Below, in pieces: positions 33,562 through 41,843 of a DNA stretch of 64,000 nt. The translations under genes were made by a program, and so were the position numbers. Source of the stretch: Paenibacillus contaminans. GTDB taxonomy: Bacteria > Bacillota > Bacilli > Paenibacillales > NBRC-103111. The stretch is from NCBI RefSeq assembly GCF_003285015.1, contig NZ_QMFB01000027.1, forward strand, positions 59,100 to 123,099, given 5' to 3'. The first letter of the stretch is position 1. The number at the start of each line of letters is the position of its first letter. Below the pieces are notes generated by a model that was given only the letters and a program-made list of their open reading frames with translations, was not told where the DNA came from and did no database searches.

Positions 33562-33606
33562 AAAGCCGAACATTAAAAAAGAAAAACGCGAGTAAAGTTC
33601 GCTTTT
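33562..33606. promoter_or_regulatory. Inverted pair of PurBox-like sites upstream of the pur promoter
   Basis: AAAGCCGAACATT (33562-33574) and the inverted AAAGTTCGCTTTT (33594-33606) each fit the PurR PurBox consensus of Bacillus with about one mismatch. The CGAAC cores are 25 bp apart. They lie directly upstream of the -35 box, as expected for PurR repression relieved by PRPP. No purR gene is in the window. Confidence 0.65.
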
Positions 33607-33956
33607 GTCACATCATTTTCAAAACTTGCCAGCCAAGTTGCACCTGAAACCGTACATTTCACAAAATGGTTATGTAAGCACTTTCTTTGCGGTGACGTTC
33701 CCGGAAGTTACGAACCCTGCCTGAAGGCGGCTTTGGTATTCGATATACGTTTGTTCGTTCACGAGGCAATGAGTACAGGCTTTCAGCCGCTTTTGAAATC
33801 GTGTTTCTTTGAACTTATTACGAGGGAGAAACACGATTTCAAAGGCGGCCCATAGCGAAGCTCCTTGCTTGCCCCTATACCCATTACCTCTTGTTCGCCT
33901 ACGGCGCTTTCTTTCACGTCCTCCAACCGGTATTCCTTCCAGCTTACCAATCCCGT
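33607..33956. other. Intergenic region, no gene recognised
   Basis: This 350-bp segment lies between the PurBox sites and repeat family A. A 135-codon minus-strand frame crosses it and the repeat, but it has low-quality composition and no family, so I do not call it. Confidence 0.4.
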
Positions 33957-34163
33957 CACTTGCAGTCCGATTTTGCCTACTTGGAATCGAGTACGGCTTC
34001 CTTTCCCAGCCTGCAGTCCGAAAACGCCTACTTGCAGCAGGTATTTTGCTCGTCACACCGGTGAATCCGTTCTCCAAGCCGGCAAAATCGGACTCCAGCG
34101 TAAGTCAAACCTCGATCCCTTGCTCCATGTGGGTTATTTCGGACTACAGCATTTAAAGGAGCC
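33957..34163. repeat. Dispersed repeat family A, copy 2
   Basis: It aligns with 12817-13022 over its whole length, by eye at about three quarters identity. It contains the same arrangement of two direct and two inverted versions of a 26-bp motif (CTGCAGTCCGATTTTGCC then CTTGG). It ends in AAAGGAGCC, like copy 1. Confidence 0.75.
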
Positions 34164-34359
34164 TTAATAGCAGCGTAGAAATGAACGGCTTTGCCGGTCC
34201 TTTAAAGGACTGGCGTGTTTAGCGGGAAATTTGAACAATCTAACGAAAGACATGCTTCCTGTTGAGACAAGTAAGGCATACCCCAACATCATATAAATTG
34301 TTTATCTCCAAGGATAGATGGCTTCGCCAACCTAAACGCTTCGAAGAAACCTTAAAGAT

Positions 34360-34402
34360 AAAAAACGGCATCCCCGCGCCGAAGCCCGGAAACGCCGTTG
34401 AT
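34360..34402 (-). terminator. Terminator of the purine permease gene
   Basis: On the minus strand AACGGCGT pairs with ATGCCGTT, with a GC-rich inner part, and is followed by TTTTTT. Confidence 0.75.
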
Positions 34403-34442
34403 CCCAATATGTAACGCACCGCAGGGCGGTACGGAAAAACCT

Positions 34443-35846
34443 TTAGCCTTGGCTTCCGATCAGCGCATAGCGCAGTACGATCAGGATGGCGAGCAGCCAC
34501 ATCAGCCAGTGAACGCTGTACTTGCCTTTTTTGCCGAGGTTCGCGACTGTGGCCAAAATAACGTAAGTGACGATACCGAACGAAATGCCGTTCGCGATAT
34601 TGTAAGTGAAAGGCATGATCGCGATCGTCAGGAACGCCGGAATGGCGACTACGAAATCCTGGAAGTCGATCTCCTTGACCGATTGCATCATCAGAACGCC
34701 TACGATAATCAATGCCGCAGCGGTTGCAGAGCCCGGAATGAGCGCTACGACCGGAGCGAGGAACAAGGCGAGCAGGAAGAAAACGCCCGTCGTAACGGCG
34801 GTAAGACCCGTCCGTCCGCCTTCCGCGACGCCTGCGGAGCTTTCCACGTAAGCTGTTACTGTACTGGTACCGACGAGTGCTCCGCCCGTAACTGCGAACG
34901 AGTCGACGAGCATCGCTTTACCGACTTTTCTCTTGCCTTCTTCCGGATTTTTCATAATTCCGGCGCGGTTTGCCGTACCTACGAGCGTACCGAACGTATC
35001 GAACAACTCAACGAACGTGAACGTCGCGATGATCGAAATGATGCCGGCATGCATAACGCCCTCGAAGTCGAATGAAGCGAACTGCAGCTTGCTGAAGTCA
35101 GGCACCCACGGCGTTTTGTCTGCGTTAATGGAATCGAAGGATACGTAACCGAGCAGCAGCGCGACCACCGTCGTACCGAGAATACCGAACAGAATTGCGC
35201 CCCGGACGCGAAGCACCATCAGAATCGCGATCAGGATAAGACCTACCAGCGCAAGCTGAACGTTCTGGTTTTCGAGGCTTCCCATGTGGAAAACCGTTTC
35301 AAAGCCGAGTACATCTGTAAAAACGCCTTTTGGCACATCCGTTACGGAGTATTCTACCCCAACCGTCAAAAGGCCGCTGTTTTTCAAGCCGATAATCGTG
35401 ATGAACAACCCGATCCCGACCGTAATCGCATGCTTCAGGTTATCCGGAATCGCCACCAGCAGAAGCTGGCGCACCTTCGTAACCGTTAAGATGATAAAGA
35501 TAATCCCCGAGACAAATACGGCGGTTAACGCCATCTCCCATGTTATCGGCTTGTCCGTCGCCGCGGAAGCCAAAATAACGGTGGCAAAATACGCGTTAAG
35601 TCCCATCCCCGGCGCAAGCGCTACCGGAAAATTGACGAACAGCCCCATCGCGATCGTAAAGATACCCGCCGCCAAAGCCGTTGCAAGAAACACCGCATAC
35701 CAATCCATGCCGGTTTTCCCGAAACCGCTGAGCACGTCCGGATTGACCGCAAGAATGTAGGCCATCGTCATAAATGTCGTGATGCCGGCCATAATTTCCG
35801 TTCTTACGTTGGTACCGTTCGCTTTCAATTTGAAAAAACGATCCAT
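34443..35846 (-). CDS. pbuG: NCS2-family purine permease (PbuG/AzgA-like)
   Basis: A 467-residue transporter with about 12-14 membrane helices, of the AzgA branch of the nucleobase-cation symporters, which import guanine, hypoxanthine or adenine. It begins with FFKLKANGTNVRTEIMAGITTFMTMAYILAVNP and has APGMGLNAYF, IGLFITIIGLKNSG, FVELFDTFGTLVG and GTSTVTAYVESSAG, all typical. The upstream PurBox pair and purine riboswitch support guanine/hypoxanthine uptake under the same control as the pur operon. The order guaA, permease, purE is that of Bacillus subtilis guaA-pbuG-purE. Confidence 0.93.
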   Translation of the reverse strand: MDRFFKLKANGTNVRTEIMAGITTFMTMAYILAVNPDVLSGFGKTGMDWYAVFLATALAAGIFTIAMGLFVNFPVALAPGMGLNAYFATVILASAATDKPITWEMALTAVFVSGIIFIILTVTKVRQLLLVAIPDNLKHAITVGIGLFITIIGLKNSGLLTVGVEYSVTDVPKGVFTDVLGFETVFHMGSLENQNVQLALVGLILIAILMVLRVRGAILFGILGTTVVALLLGYVSFDSINADKTPWVPDFSKLQFASFDFEGVMHAGIISIIATFTFVELFDTFGTLVGTANRAGIMKNPEEGKRKVGKAMLVDSFAVTGGALVGTSTVTAYVESSAGVAEGGRTGLTAVTTGVFFLLALFLAPVVALIPGSATAAALIIVGVLMMQSVKEIDFQDFVVAIPAFLTIAIMPFTYNIANGISFGIVTYVILATVANLGKKGKYSVHWLMWLLAILIVLRYALIGSQG

Positions 35847-35891
35847 TGCTGCTACTTCCCCCTAAACAAAATTAATTTTGTTTTGGACAAC

Positions 35892-35924
35892 AAGAAAGCC
35901 TAAGGCACATCGACCTTAGGCTCC
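35892..35924 (-). terminator. Leader terminator of the permease riboswitch
   Basis: AGCCTAAGG pairs perfectly with CCTTAGGCT around eight bases and is followed on the minus strand by TTCTTGTT. It lies between the aptamer and the permease start codon. Confidence 0.75.
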
Positions 35925-35981
35925 CTCTGCGCAGAAAAAATATTCCATAGCCATGGTTCTACGGAACATTCACGTGCACAT

Positions 35982-36050
35982 TTTCGTAGCCAGATCATTT
36001 GCGGTGACCTCGTAGAGACTCCCAGGCCGATTCCCGGGATTATACGAAAA
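35982..36050 (-). promoter_or_regulatory. Purine riboswitch aptamer (guanine type, diverged) in the permease leader
   Basis: On the minus strand P1 is TTCGTA with TACGAA, followed by TAATC, P2 CCCGGG with CCTGGG, joining sequence GTCTCTAC, P3 and loop CCGCAAA, then GGCTACGAA. The ligand-selecting base is C, indicating guanine. The P2 loop reads AATCGG, one base shorter than the usual AATATGG. The base just before the selecting C is G rather than A. Confidence 0.85.
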
Positions 36051-36067
36051 ATTGTTTTCCTTCCTAC

Positions 36068-36096
36068 ATTCTATGAGCACTGTCGAATCGTGTCAA
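36068..36096 (-). promoter_or_regulatory. Promoter of the purine permease gene
   Basis: Perfect -35 TTGACA (plus positions 36091-36096) and -10 TAGAAT (36068-36073) with 17-bp spacing, just upstream of the riboswitch. Confidence 0.85.
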
Positions 36097-36100
36097 TACA

Positions 36101-36143
36101 AAACACGAACATTGCAAGGGGGAAATCTCATATATTGTTCGGA
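36101..36143. promoter_or_regulatory. Inverted PurBox-like pair upstream of the permease promoter
   Basis: ACGAACATT (core 36106-36110) and ATTGTTCGG (core 36137-36141) are inverted CGAAC cores 26 bp apart. This nearly equals the 25 bp in front of purE and has the same position relative to the -35 box. The flanks match the PurBox consensus less well than in front of purE. Confidence 0.55.
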
Positions 36144-36275
36144 GACTCGGTGCACTGTTTTTTTGTATCCCTTTACATTCCGAATATTCGCTTCAAAAGA
36201 TACAAGAAAAGGATTTTTTGCGCATATTATTCAAAAATCCGATGCAGCAAATCCCGAGAAACGATACCGGTCCTA

Positions 36276-36548
36276 TCACATATTTGCACGGATTAAAACT
36301 GCGAGCAAAATCCATACAACCCCCAAGCCCGCATTTACATAGCTGTCAGGGTATCTCTTCCTCAATTGTTCGACCAAGAATATGCAAACAATTGCGATAA
36401 CCGGCAGAAGAAAGCTTGGTATCGTAATTCCTCCCTGGATCTCCTTGTTTAGCTTTGTATAAATGCCTCCTTTTGTTAAGAAGGCTCCTGCGATGGACGT
36501 GATTGCTATAAATATCCACATTCCATGCTTGACGCTTATTTTCTTCAC
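36276..36548 (-). CDS. Small membrane protein, unknown function
   Basis: A 90-residue hydrophobic protein with three probable membrane helices (about residues 9-25, 42-60 and 69-86). There is a charged EQLRKRYPDSY segment between the last two. No family is recognised. The GTG at 36548 has GGGCGGG about 12 bases upstream, which is a weak signal; an ATG at codon 10 is an alternative. It lies between the divergently placed permease leader and the next small membrane gene. Confidence 0.5.
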   Translation of the reverse strand: MKKISVKHGMWIFIAITSIAGAFLTKGGIYTKLNKEIQGGITIPSFLLPVIAIVCIFLVEQLRKRYPDSYVNAGLGVVWILLAVLIRANM

Positions 36549-36778
36549 AGACCGTCACCCGCCCTTTTCATTTGCGTGCTTTTGCCTATTGGACGCTTAC
36601 GCAGAAAGGACTGCGTTTCAATGAACAAGCCGTTCAAAGGATAACGCATACTGAATTCTCCATAATGCTTGCGTCTCCTCCCGGAGAGCAGCGAATTTTT
36701 GGATATAATTTCAAAAAAGTAACGCTAATCTTCAGTAAACTTGGTAATATAAGGTAAGGGTTGCAGGAGGGTGATGAA

Positions 36779-37099
36779 ATGGAAGCCACGCTTCCGTATT
36801 TGTTGTGCTTTTTAATCGCGGCCTTTATTGCAATTTTGATCTTAACGCCCTTGAAGCGTATGGAGATCTTATATCGGGTCATTTTCAAAATGATACCCGC
36901 GGCGATCGCTCTATTTTTGACATATTCGCTTGTCCGGTTGATTCGCGAGTTTATTACCGATCCTAGCACAGCTTTAAGCGATCTCGCCGCTTCCTTTAAT
37001 TTCGGAAACTTTATTATCCATTCATTGATTGCGGTCGTTATCCTACTTTGGCAGGCTCGGAAAGCATATAGGACTCGCAGGAAAAAATCGAAGGAATAA
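36779..37099 (+). CDS. Small membrane protein, unknown function
   Basis: A 106-residue protein with three probable membrane helices (about residues 4-24, 36-54 and 79-96) and a basic tail (KAYRTRRKKSKE). ATG 36779 has GGAGGG eight bases upstream, a strong site. I recognise no family. It occupies the guaA-permease interval and is convergent with guaA, sharing the terminator at 37201-37248. Confidence 0.65.
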   Translation: MEATLPYLLCFLIAAFIAILILTPLKRMEILYRVIFKMIPAAIALFLTYSLVRLIREFITDPSTALSDLAASFNFGNFIIHSLIAVVILLWQARKAYRTRRKKSKE

Positions 37100-37200
37100 C
37101 AAGTATTGCCTCTCTGCTTGCGATTTCAAGTCCCTGCGGTTCGCATAGTTGTGGCGCTTCTCTCCAAGGCTAATCGGCTGCGCCGTCCTTGGCCCGCCAG

Positions 37201-37248
37201 AAAAAAGACCTCCCTTTCCACCTGACAGGTGAAAACGAAGGTCTTTTT
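37201..37248. terminator. Bidirectional terminator between a small membrane gene and guaA
   Basis: AAAAAAGACCT pairs with AGGTCTTTTT, with an inner CACCTG/CAGGTG stem. T-runs follow on both strands, so it can end both convergent genes. Confidence 0.85.
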
Positions 37249-37284
37249 ACCGTTACCACTGCCCTCCAAGGGCAGCCTAAGGCC

Positions 37285-38823
37285 TTACTCCCACTCGATC
37301 GTAGCCGGCGGCTTCGATGTGACGTCGTACACGATGCGGTTGACGTTATCAACTTCGTTGACGATACGTACCGAGATCTTCTCCAATACGTCCCACGGAA
37401 TACGCGCCCAGTCGGCGGTCATACCGTCGATGGATGTCACGGCGCGGATGCCGACCGTGTACGAATACGTACGGGCGTCGCCCATGACGCCGACGCTCTT
37501 CATGTTCGGAAGCGCCGTGAAGTATTGCCAAATTTCGCGGTCGAGTCCGGCTTTAATGATTTCCTCGCGCAAAATCCAATCGGAGTCGCGCACGATTTTG
37601 AGCTTGTCTTCCGTCACTTCGCCGAGCACGCGAATCGCAAGACCCGGACCCGGGAACGGCTGACGCCATACGATTTCTTCCGGCAAGCCGCATTCCGATC
37701 CGACTTTGCGCACTTCGTCCTTGAACAGCGCTTTAAGCGGTTCGACGAGCTTGAACTTCATATCCTCCGGCAAACCGCCGACGTTATGGTGCGACTTGAT
37801 CGTTTGCGCTGTCGCAGTGCCGCTCTCGACGATATCCGTGTACAACGTGCCTTGTGCAAGGAACGCGAAATCGTCGAACTTCGCCGATTCCTCTTCAAAT
37901 ACGCGAATAAATTCCGTCCCTATAATTTTCCGTTTTTGCTCCGGATCGTCCACGCCCGCCAGCTTGCCAAGGAACCGTTCGCGCGCGTCGATCTTGACAA
38001 CCTTCATGTCGAACTTGCCGACGAACGTCTCCATTACGCTTTCGGCTTCGCCCTTGCGCAGCAGCCCGTGATCGATGAACATGCACGTCAGCTGATCGCC
38101 GATCGCCTTATGGATCAGCATCGCCACGACGGAGGAATCGACGCCGCCGCTTAGCGCGCACAGCACTTTCTCGCTTCCGACCTGCTCGCGGATATCGCGC
38201 ACCGTATCCTCGATGAACGATTCCATGCTCCAGTTGCCTTCGCAGCCGCAAATGTTGTACAGGAAGTTGCGGATCATTTCATTGCCGTATACGGAATGAC
38301 GCACTTCCGGGTGGAATTGAACCGCGAACATGTTCTTGTCCGGATTCCGCATGCCCGCTACCGGCGCGTGCTCCGTGCTCGCATCCAGGATGAAGCCTTC
38401 CGGCAGCTCGGATACCATGTCGCCATGGCTCATCCATACCGTTTGCTTGCTGTCGAGACCTTGCACAAGCGGTCCGCCGGAAACGAACTCCACGTCCGCT
38501 TTCCCGTATTCCCGCTTATCCGCGCGCTGCACCTTGCCTTTGAGCTGGTGGGCCATCAGCTGCATGCCGTAGCAAATGCCGAAAATCGGCACGCCCAGAT
38601 CGTAGATCGCCGGATCGACATGAGGCGCATTTTCCTCGTAAACGCTGGAAGGGCCTCCCGAGAACACAATGCCTTTCGGCGACAAAGCGCGAAGCTTGTC
38701 CACCGGCGTGTTGAACGGCAGCAATTCGCTGTAGACGCCCAAATCGCGGATACGACGGGCAATCAGCTGGTTATACTGTCCGCCGAAGTCGAGCACAACA
38801 ATGATTTCATTTGGTTTGTTCAT
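37285..38823 (-). CDS. guaA: GMP synthase (glutamine-hydrolysing)
   Basis: A 512-residue enzyme converting XMP to GMP. The N-terminal amidotransferase has VLDFGGQYNQLIARRIRDL, GIVFSGGPSSVYEENAP and the nucleophile in FGICYGMQLMAHQL; the His-Glu pair is in VQFHPEVRHS. The ATP-pyrophosphatase loop is ALSGGVDSSVVAML (about residue 225), and the dimerisation domain ends NRIVYDVTSKPPATIEWE. Length is normal. The ribosome binding site before ATG 38823 is weak, but a good promoter lies upstream. No guanine riboswitch is visible in its leader. Confidence 0.97.
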   Translation of the reverse strand: MNKPNEIIVVLDFGGQYNQLIARRIRDLGVYSELLPFNTPVDKLRALSPKGIVFSGGPSSVYEENAPHVDPAIYDLGVPIFGICYGMQLMAHQLKGKVQRADKREYGKADVEFVSGGPLVQGLDSKQTVWMSHGDMVSELPEGFILDASTEHAPVAGMRNPDKNMFAVQFHPEVRHSVYGNEMIRNFLYNICGCEGNWSMESFIEDTVRDIREQVGSEKVLCALSGGVDSSVVAMLIHKAIGDQLTCMFIDHGLLRKGEAESVMETFVGKFDMKVVKIDARERFLGKLAGVDDPEQKRKIIGTEFIRVFEEESAKFDDFAFLAQGTLYTDIVESGTATAQTIKSHHNVGGLPEDMKFKLVEPLKALFKDEVRKVGSECGLPEEIVWRQPFPGPGLAIRVLGEVTEDKLKIVRDSDWILREEIIKAGLDREIWQYFTALPNMKSVGVMGDARTYSYTVGIRAVTSIDGMTADWARIPWDVLEKISVRIVNEVDNVNRIVYDVTSKPPATIEWE

Positions 38824-38868
38824 CGCAGAATCCGTACCTACTTCCTTCAGGTTGTATGAATAGTGATT

Positions 38869-38897
38869 ATTATATAAAACCGCACAGAAGCGGTCAA
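38869..38897 (-). promoter_or_regulatory. Promoter of guaA
   Basis: TTGACC and a perfect TATAAT separated by 17 bp on the minus strand (plus positions 38892-38897 and 38869-38874), about 46 bp before the start codon. Confidence 0.8.
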
Positions 38898-39041
38898 GGA
38901 AAGGAAAGCGGCAATCCTCCCAAGTTTCCTCAACTCGCCCAATTACCCGGTTTGCAAATCGCTCCTCTCCCTCCGTTTACTTCTTTCGACATTGGTAAAT
39001 CCTACCCTAACAGAGTTCGCGTACATGGAGGAGGTGCAGGG

Positions 39042-40142
39042 TTGCTCGAGCATGGAAAAATCAGCATACGGCAATTTACATTGCTCGTCACTATTTTTAC
39101 GATAGGCAGCTCCATTCTGGTAGTCCCCTCGGGCCTCGCCGCCGAAGCGAAGCAAGATGCCTGGATCGCCGCGATCGTCGGGCTCCTGCTGTCCATGCCG
39201 CTCATTTATTTATATAACGCCTTAGGTTGCCGCTTTCCCAAGCTGACTTTGGCCGAATACAGCGAGCAGATTCTCGGCAAATGGCTGGGCAAGCTCGTAT
39301 CGCTCTTGTTTATGGGTTACTTTTTTGTGGTTACCGCTCTTTTACTTCGCGAAATAGGCGATTTTATGACCACGCAAATATACCCGGAGACGCCGATTGC
39401 GTTTATTCATATTTTATTTTTAGCCGTCGTCATAATGGCCGTTCGTTACGGACTCGAGCCGTTAACGCGCGCCTGCGAAATATTTTTGCCGTGGATTTTG
39501 CTGTTGTGCGTCGTGCTTTTCGTCTTTCTTTCCCCTAACATGAAGTTCCATAACATGCAGCCCGTTCTCGAAAACGGCATAAAGCCGCTGCTGCGGGCCG
39601 TTTACTCGCTTATGGGTCTGCCCTTCCTGGAGTTGGCCGTTTTTTTGATGATATTTCCTTACGTGAACCGGCCTCGCGCAGTCAAAAAAGCTTTTTATGG
39701 CGGTACGCTTGCGGGAGGCATTGTGATCGTCCTGATTACGCTGCTGAGCATTCTTGTAATCGGCGCCGATTTGACGCATAGGCAGCTGTATCCGAGTTAC
39801 GCGCTCGCTCAAACCATCAATGTCGGAGGATTTTTTCAGCGGGTTGAAGCGATGATGGCCGCGATTTGGCTGCTGACGATTTTTTTCAAGCTTACGGTTT
39901 GCTTCTATGCCTCGCTGCTGGGCTTCGCCCAAACGCTCCGGCTGAAGGATTACCGCTTTCTGACGCTTCCGTACGCTATGCTCACGCTCGTTCTATCGAT
40001 TGCCGCGATTCCGAGCACCACCTATTTCAATAATTTCGTGGCCCGAATGTGGACGCCTTTTTCGCTGACATTCGGCCTCGTTCTTCCTCTTGTATTGCTT
40101 GGGGTTCACTCGCTGCAAAAAAATTTCAAGCGCTCCTCCTGA
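39042..40142 (+). CDS. Spore germination receptor B subunit (GerB/GerKB family), copy 1
   Basis: A 366-residue membrane protein with about ten helices, of the spore-germination subfamily of the APC transporter superfamily. B subunits sit in the inner spore membrane and help recognise germinants. It begins LLEHGKISIRQF and has AEAKQDAWIAAIVGLLLSMPLIYLY, LREIGDFMTTQIYPETP, GLEPLTRACEIFLPW and SYALAQTINVGGFFQRVEAMMAAIW. TTG 39042 follows GGAGGAGGT six bases downstream; the long open frame back to 38811 overlaps guaA and is not used. It is the first gene of the ger cluster. Confidence 0.88.
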   Translation: MLEHGKISIRQFTLLVTIFTIGSSILVVPSGLAAEAKQDAWIAAIVGLLLSMPLIYLYNALGCRFPKLTLAEYSEQILGKWLGKLVSLLFMGYFFVVTALLLREIGDFMTTQIYPETPIAFIHILFLAVVIMAVRYGLEPLTRACEIFLPWILLLCVVLFVFLSPNMKFHNMQPVLENGIKPLLRAVYSLMGLPFLELAVFLMIFPYVNRPRAVKKAFYGGTLAGGIVIVLITLLSILVIGADLTHRQLYPSYALAQTINVGGFFQRVEAMMAAIWLLTIFFKLTVCFYASLLGFAQTLRLKDYRFLTLPYAMLTLVLSIAAIPSTTYFNNFVARMWTPFSLTFGLVLPLVLLGVHSLQKNFKRSS

Positions 40143-40235
40143 CCCGGCTCGTACGGATTCCGTTTTAAGTTTATAAACCCATAAGCAGGAAATAATAAAG
40201 CTAGCCTACGACAGATGAGGGAGCCAACTACAACC

Positions 40236-41828
40236 ATGAAGTTTATCAGAAAAATATTAGACCCCGGTCACGGTTCGGCAAGCAAGGCTCAGCGCCAAGA
40301 GTCCGCGCCAAAGGCTCCTTTACATGCGAGCCTCGCGGAAAACATCCGATTTATGAAAGAAAAATTAGGCAATAGCGGCGATATTGTCATAAGGGAAATC
40401 CGTATCGGCACGGAAACGCCTATACAAGCGGGCATCGTTTATGCCTCCGGGCTCGTAGACACGCATTCGGCGAATTCCTTTATCATGGAAACGCTGATGC
40501 TCGACATTCAAAAAACAAGCGTCGGCCATGATCTCTCCTCCGGGCACAATCTTTTAAACCAATTGAAAGACTCCGTCCTTACGGTCGGAGACGTTCAACA
40601 AGTAACGGATTTTACTCCGCTGTTTACATCCCTTTTAGCAGGATGCGTCATCCTCCTGTTGGAAGGCTACGAGCAAGCGCTCAGCATCGATATGAGCGGG
40701 TGGGAAGGGCGAAGCGTGACGGAGCCGGTCAACGAGGCCGTCGTCCGCGGACCCCGCGAAAGCTTTACGGAAAACCTGCGCACCAATACGACATTGATAC
40801 GCCGAAAAATAAACGATCCGAACCTTTGGCTCGAAAGCAGAAAAATCGGCAGAATAACCAAAACGGAAGTCGCCGTCATGCACATCAACGGAATCGCGAA
40901 CGACAAGATCGTTCAAGAAGTACGCACGCGTCTGGACCGGATCGACATCGACGCCATACTGGAAAGCGGAAATATCGAGGAGCTTATACAGGAAAGCACG
41001 CTCTCGCCGTTCCCAACCGTTTACAATACGGAACGTCCGGACGTCATCGCTGCGGAGCTGCTTGAAGGAAAAGTGGTAATTATTGTCGACGGAACACCGT
41101 TCGTGCTTGTCGTTCCGGCCTTGTTTATTTCCTTCTTTCACTCGGCTGAGGACTATTACCAACGCGCCGATATTAGCAGCCTCATCCGCATTCTTCGTTT
41201 TATCGGCATCTTTATCGCGCTTCTCGGACCGTCGCTGTACATCGCCATCACGACGTTCCATCAGGAGATGCTGCCGACCCAGCTGCTGATCGGCTTGGCC
41301 GCGCAAAGGGAGGGCGTTCCGTTCCCCGCCTTTATCGAGGCGCTTATGATGGAAATTACATTTGAAATATTGCGCGAGGCCGGCATCCGGATGCCGCGGA
41401 CCATCGGGCAGGCGGTCTCGATCGTCGGAACGCTCGTTATCGGGCAAGCGGCGGTGGAAGCGGGCATCGTTTCGGCCGCGATGGTTATCGTCGTGTCGAT
41501 TACGGCGATATCGAACTTTGTTTTTCCGTCCATCAATATGTCCATATCGATCCGCATGCTCCGTTTTCCTTTAATGGGACTCGCAGCTTCGTTCGGCATT
41601 TTCGGGATTATCGTAGGAATTATCGCAATGGTTCTCCACCTATGCAGCTTGCGTTCGTTCGGAGTGCCTTACATGAGTCCGCTCGCCCCGATTATTGTCG
41701 ACGATCTGAAGGACACGCTGTTCCGGCTGCCGCAGTGGGCCATGTTTTCGCGCCCCCGGCTGGTCAGTCAAAAAAATGTCATTCGCGAACAAAATCCTCC
41801 GACTACGAAGCCGCATCCCAGAGAATAA
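40236..41828 (+). CDS. Spore germination receptor A subunit (GerA family)
   Basis: A 530-residue GerAA-type protein. A hydrophilic N-terminal domain (about residues 25-300) contains ENIRFMKEKLGNSGDIVIREI, GRSVTEPVNEAVVRGPRESFTE and TNTTLIRRKINDPNLW. The C-terminal half holds membrane helices around LFISFFHSAEDYYQRADISSLIRILRFIG, YIAITTFHQEMLPTQLLIG and RMPRTIGQAVSIVGTLVIGQAAVEAG. These are hallmark GerA segments. ATG 40236 has GAGGGAG 12 bases upstream; the ATG at 40215 has no ribosome binding site. It is 93 bp after the first B gene and 15 bp before the C gene. Confidence 0.93.
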   Translation: MKFIRKILDPGHGSASKAQRQESAPKAPLHASLAENIRFMKEKLGNSGDIVIREIRIGTETPIQAGIVYASGLVDTHSANSFIMETLMLDIQKTSVGHDLSSGHNLLNQLKDSVLTVGDVQQVTDFTPLFTSLLAGCVILLLEGYEQALSIDMSGWEGRSVTEPVNEAVVRGPRESFTENLRTNTTLIRRKINDPNLWLESRKIGRITKTEVAVMHINGIANDKIVQEVRTRLDRIDIDAILESGNIEELIQESTLSPFPTVYNTERPDVIAAELLEGKVVIIVDGTPFVLVVPALFISFFHSAEDYYQRADISSLIRILRFIGIFIALLGPSLYIAITTFHQEMLPTQLLIGLAAQREGVPFPAFIEALMMEITFEILREAGIRMPRTIGQAVSIVGTLVIGQAAVEAGIVSAAMVIVVSITAISNFVFPSINMSISIRMLRFPLMGLAASFGIFGIIVGIIAMVLHLCSLRSFGVPYMSPLAPIIVDDLKDTLFRLPQWAMFSRPRLVSQKNVIREQNPPTTKPHPRE

Positions 41829-41843
41829 AGTGAGGTTCGAGAC

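Noticed and set aside
33670..34077. 135-codon minus-strand frame over repeat family A
   Set aside because: It shares short peptide stretches with a frame in copy 1, but this follows from the shared repeat DNA. The frames are of different length and have no start signals.
38811..39041. N-terminal extension of the first germination B protein (frame open from 38811)
   Set aside because: It would overlap guaA and its promoter and adds non-conserved residues. The TTG at 39042 has a strong ribosome binding site and aligns with the paralogues.
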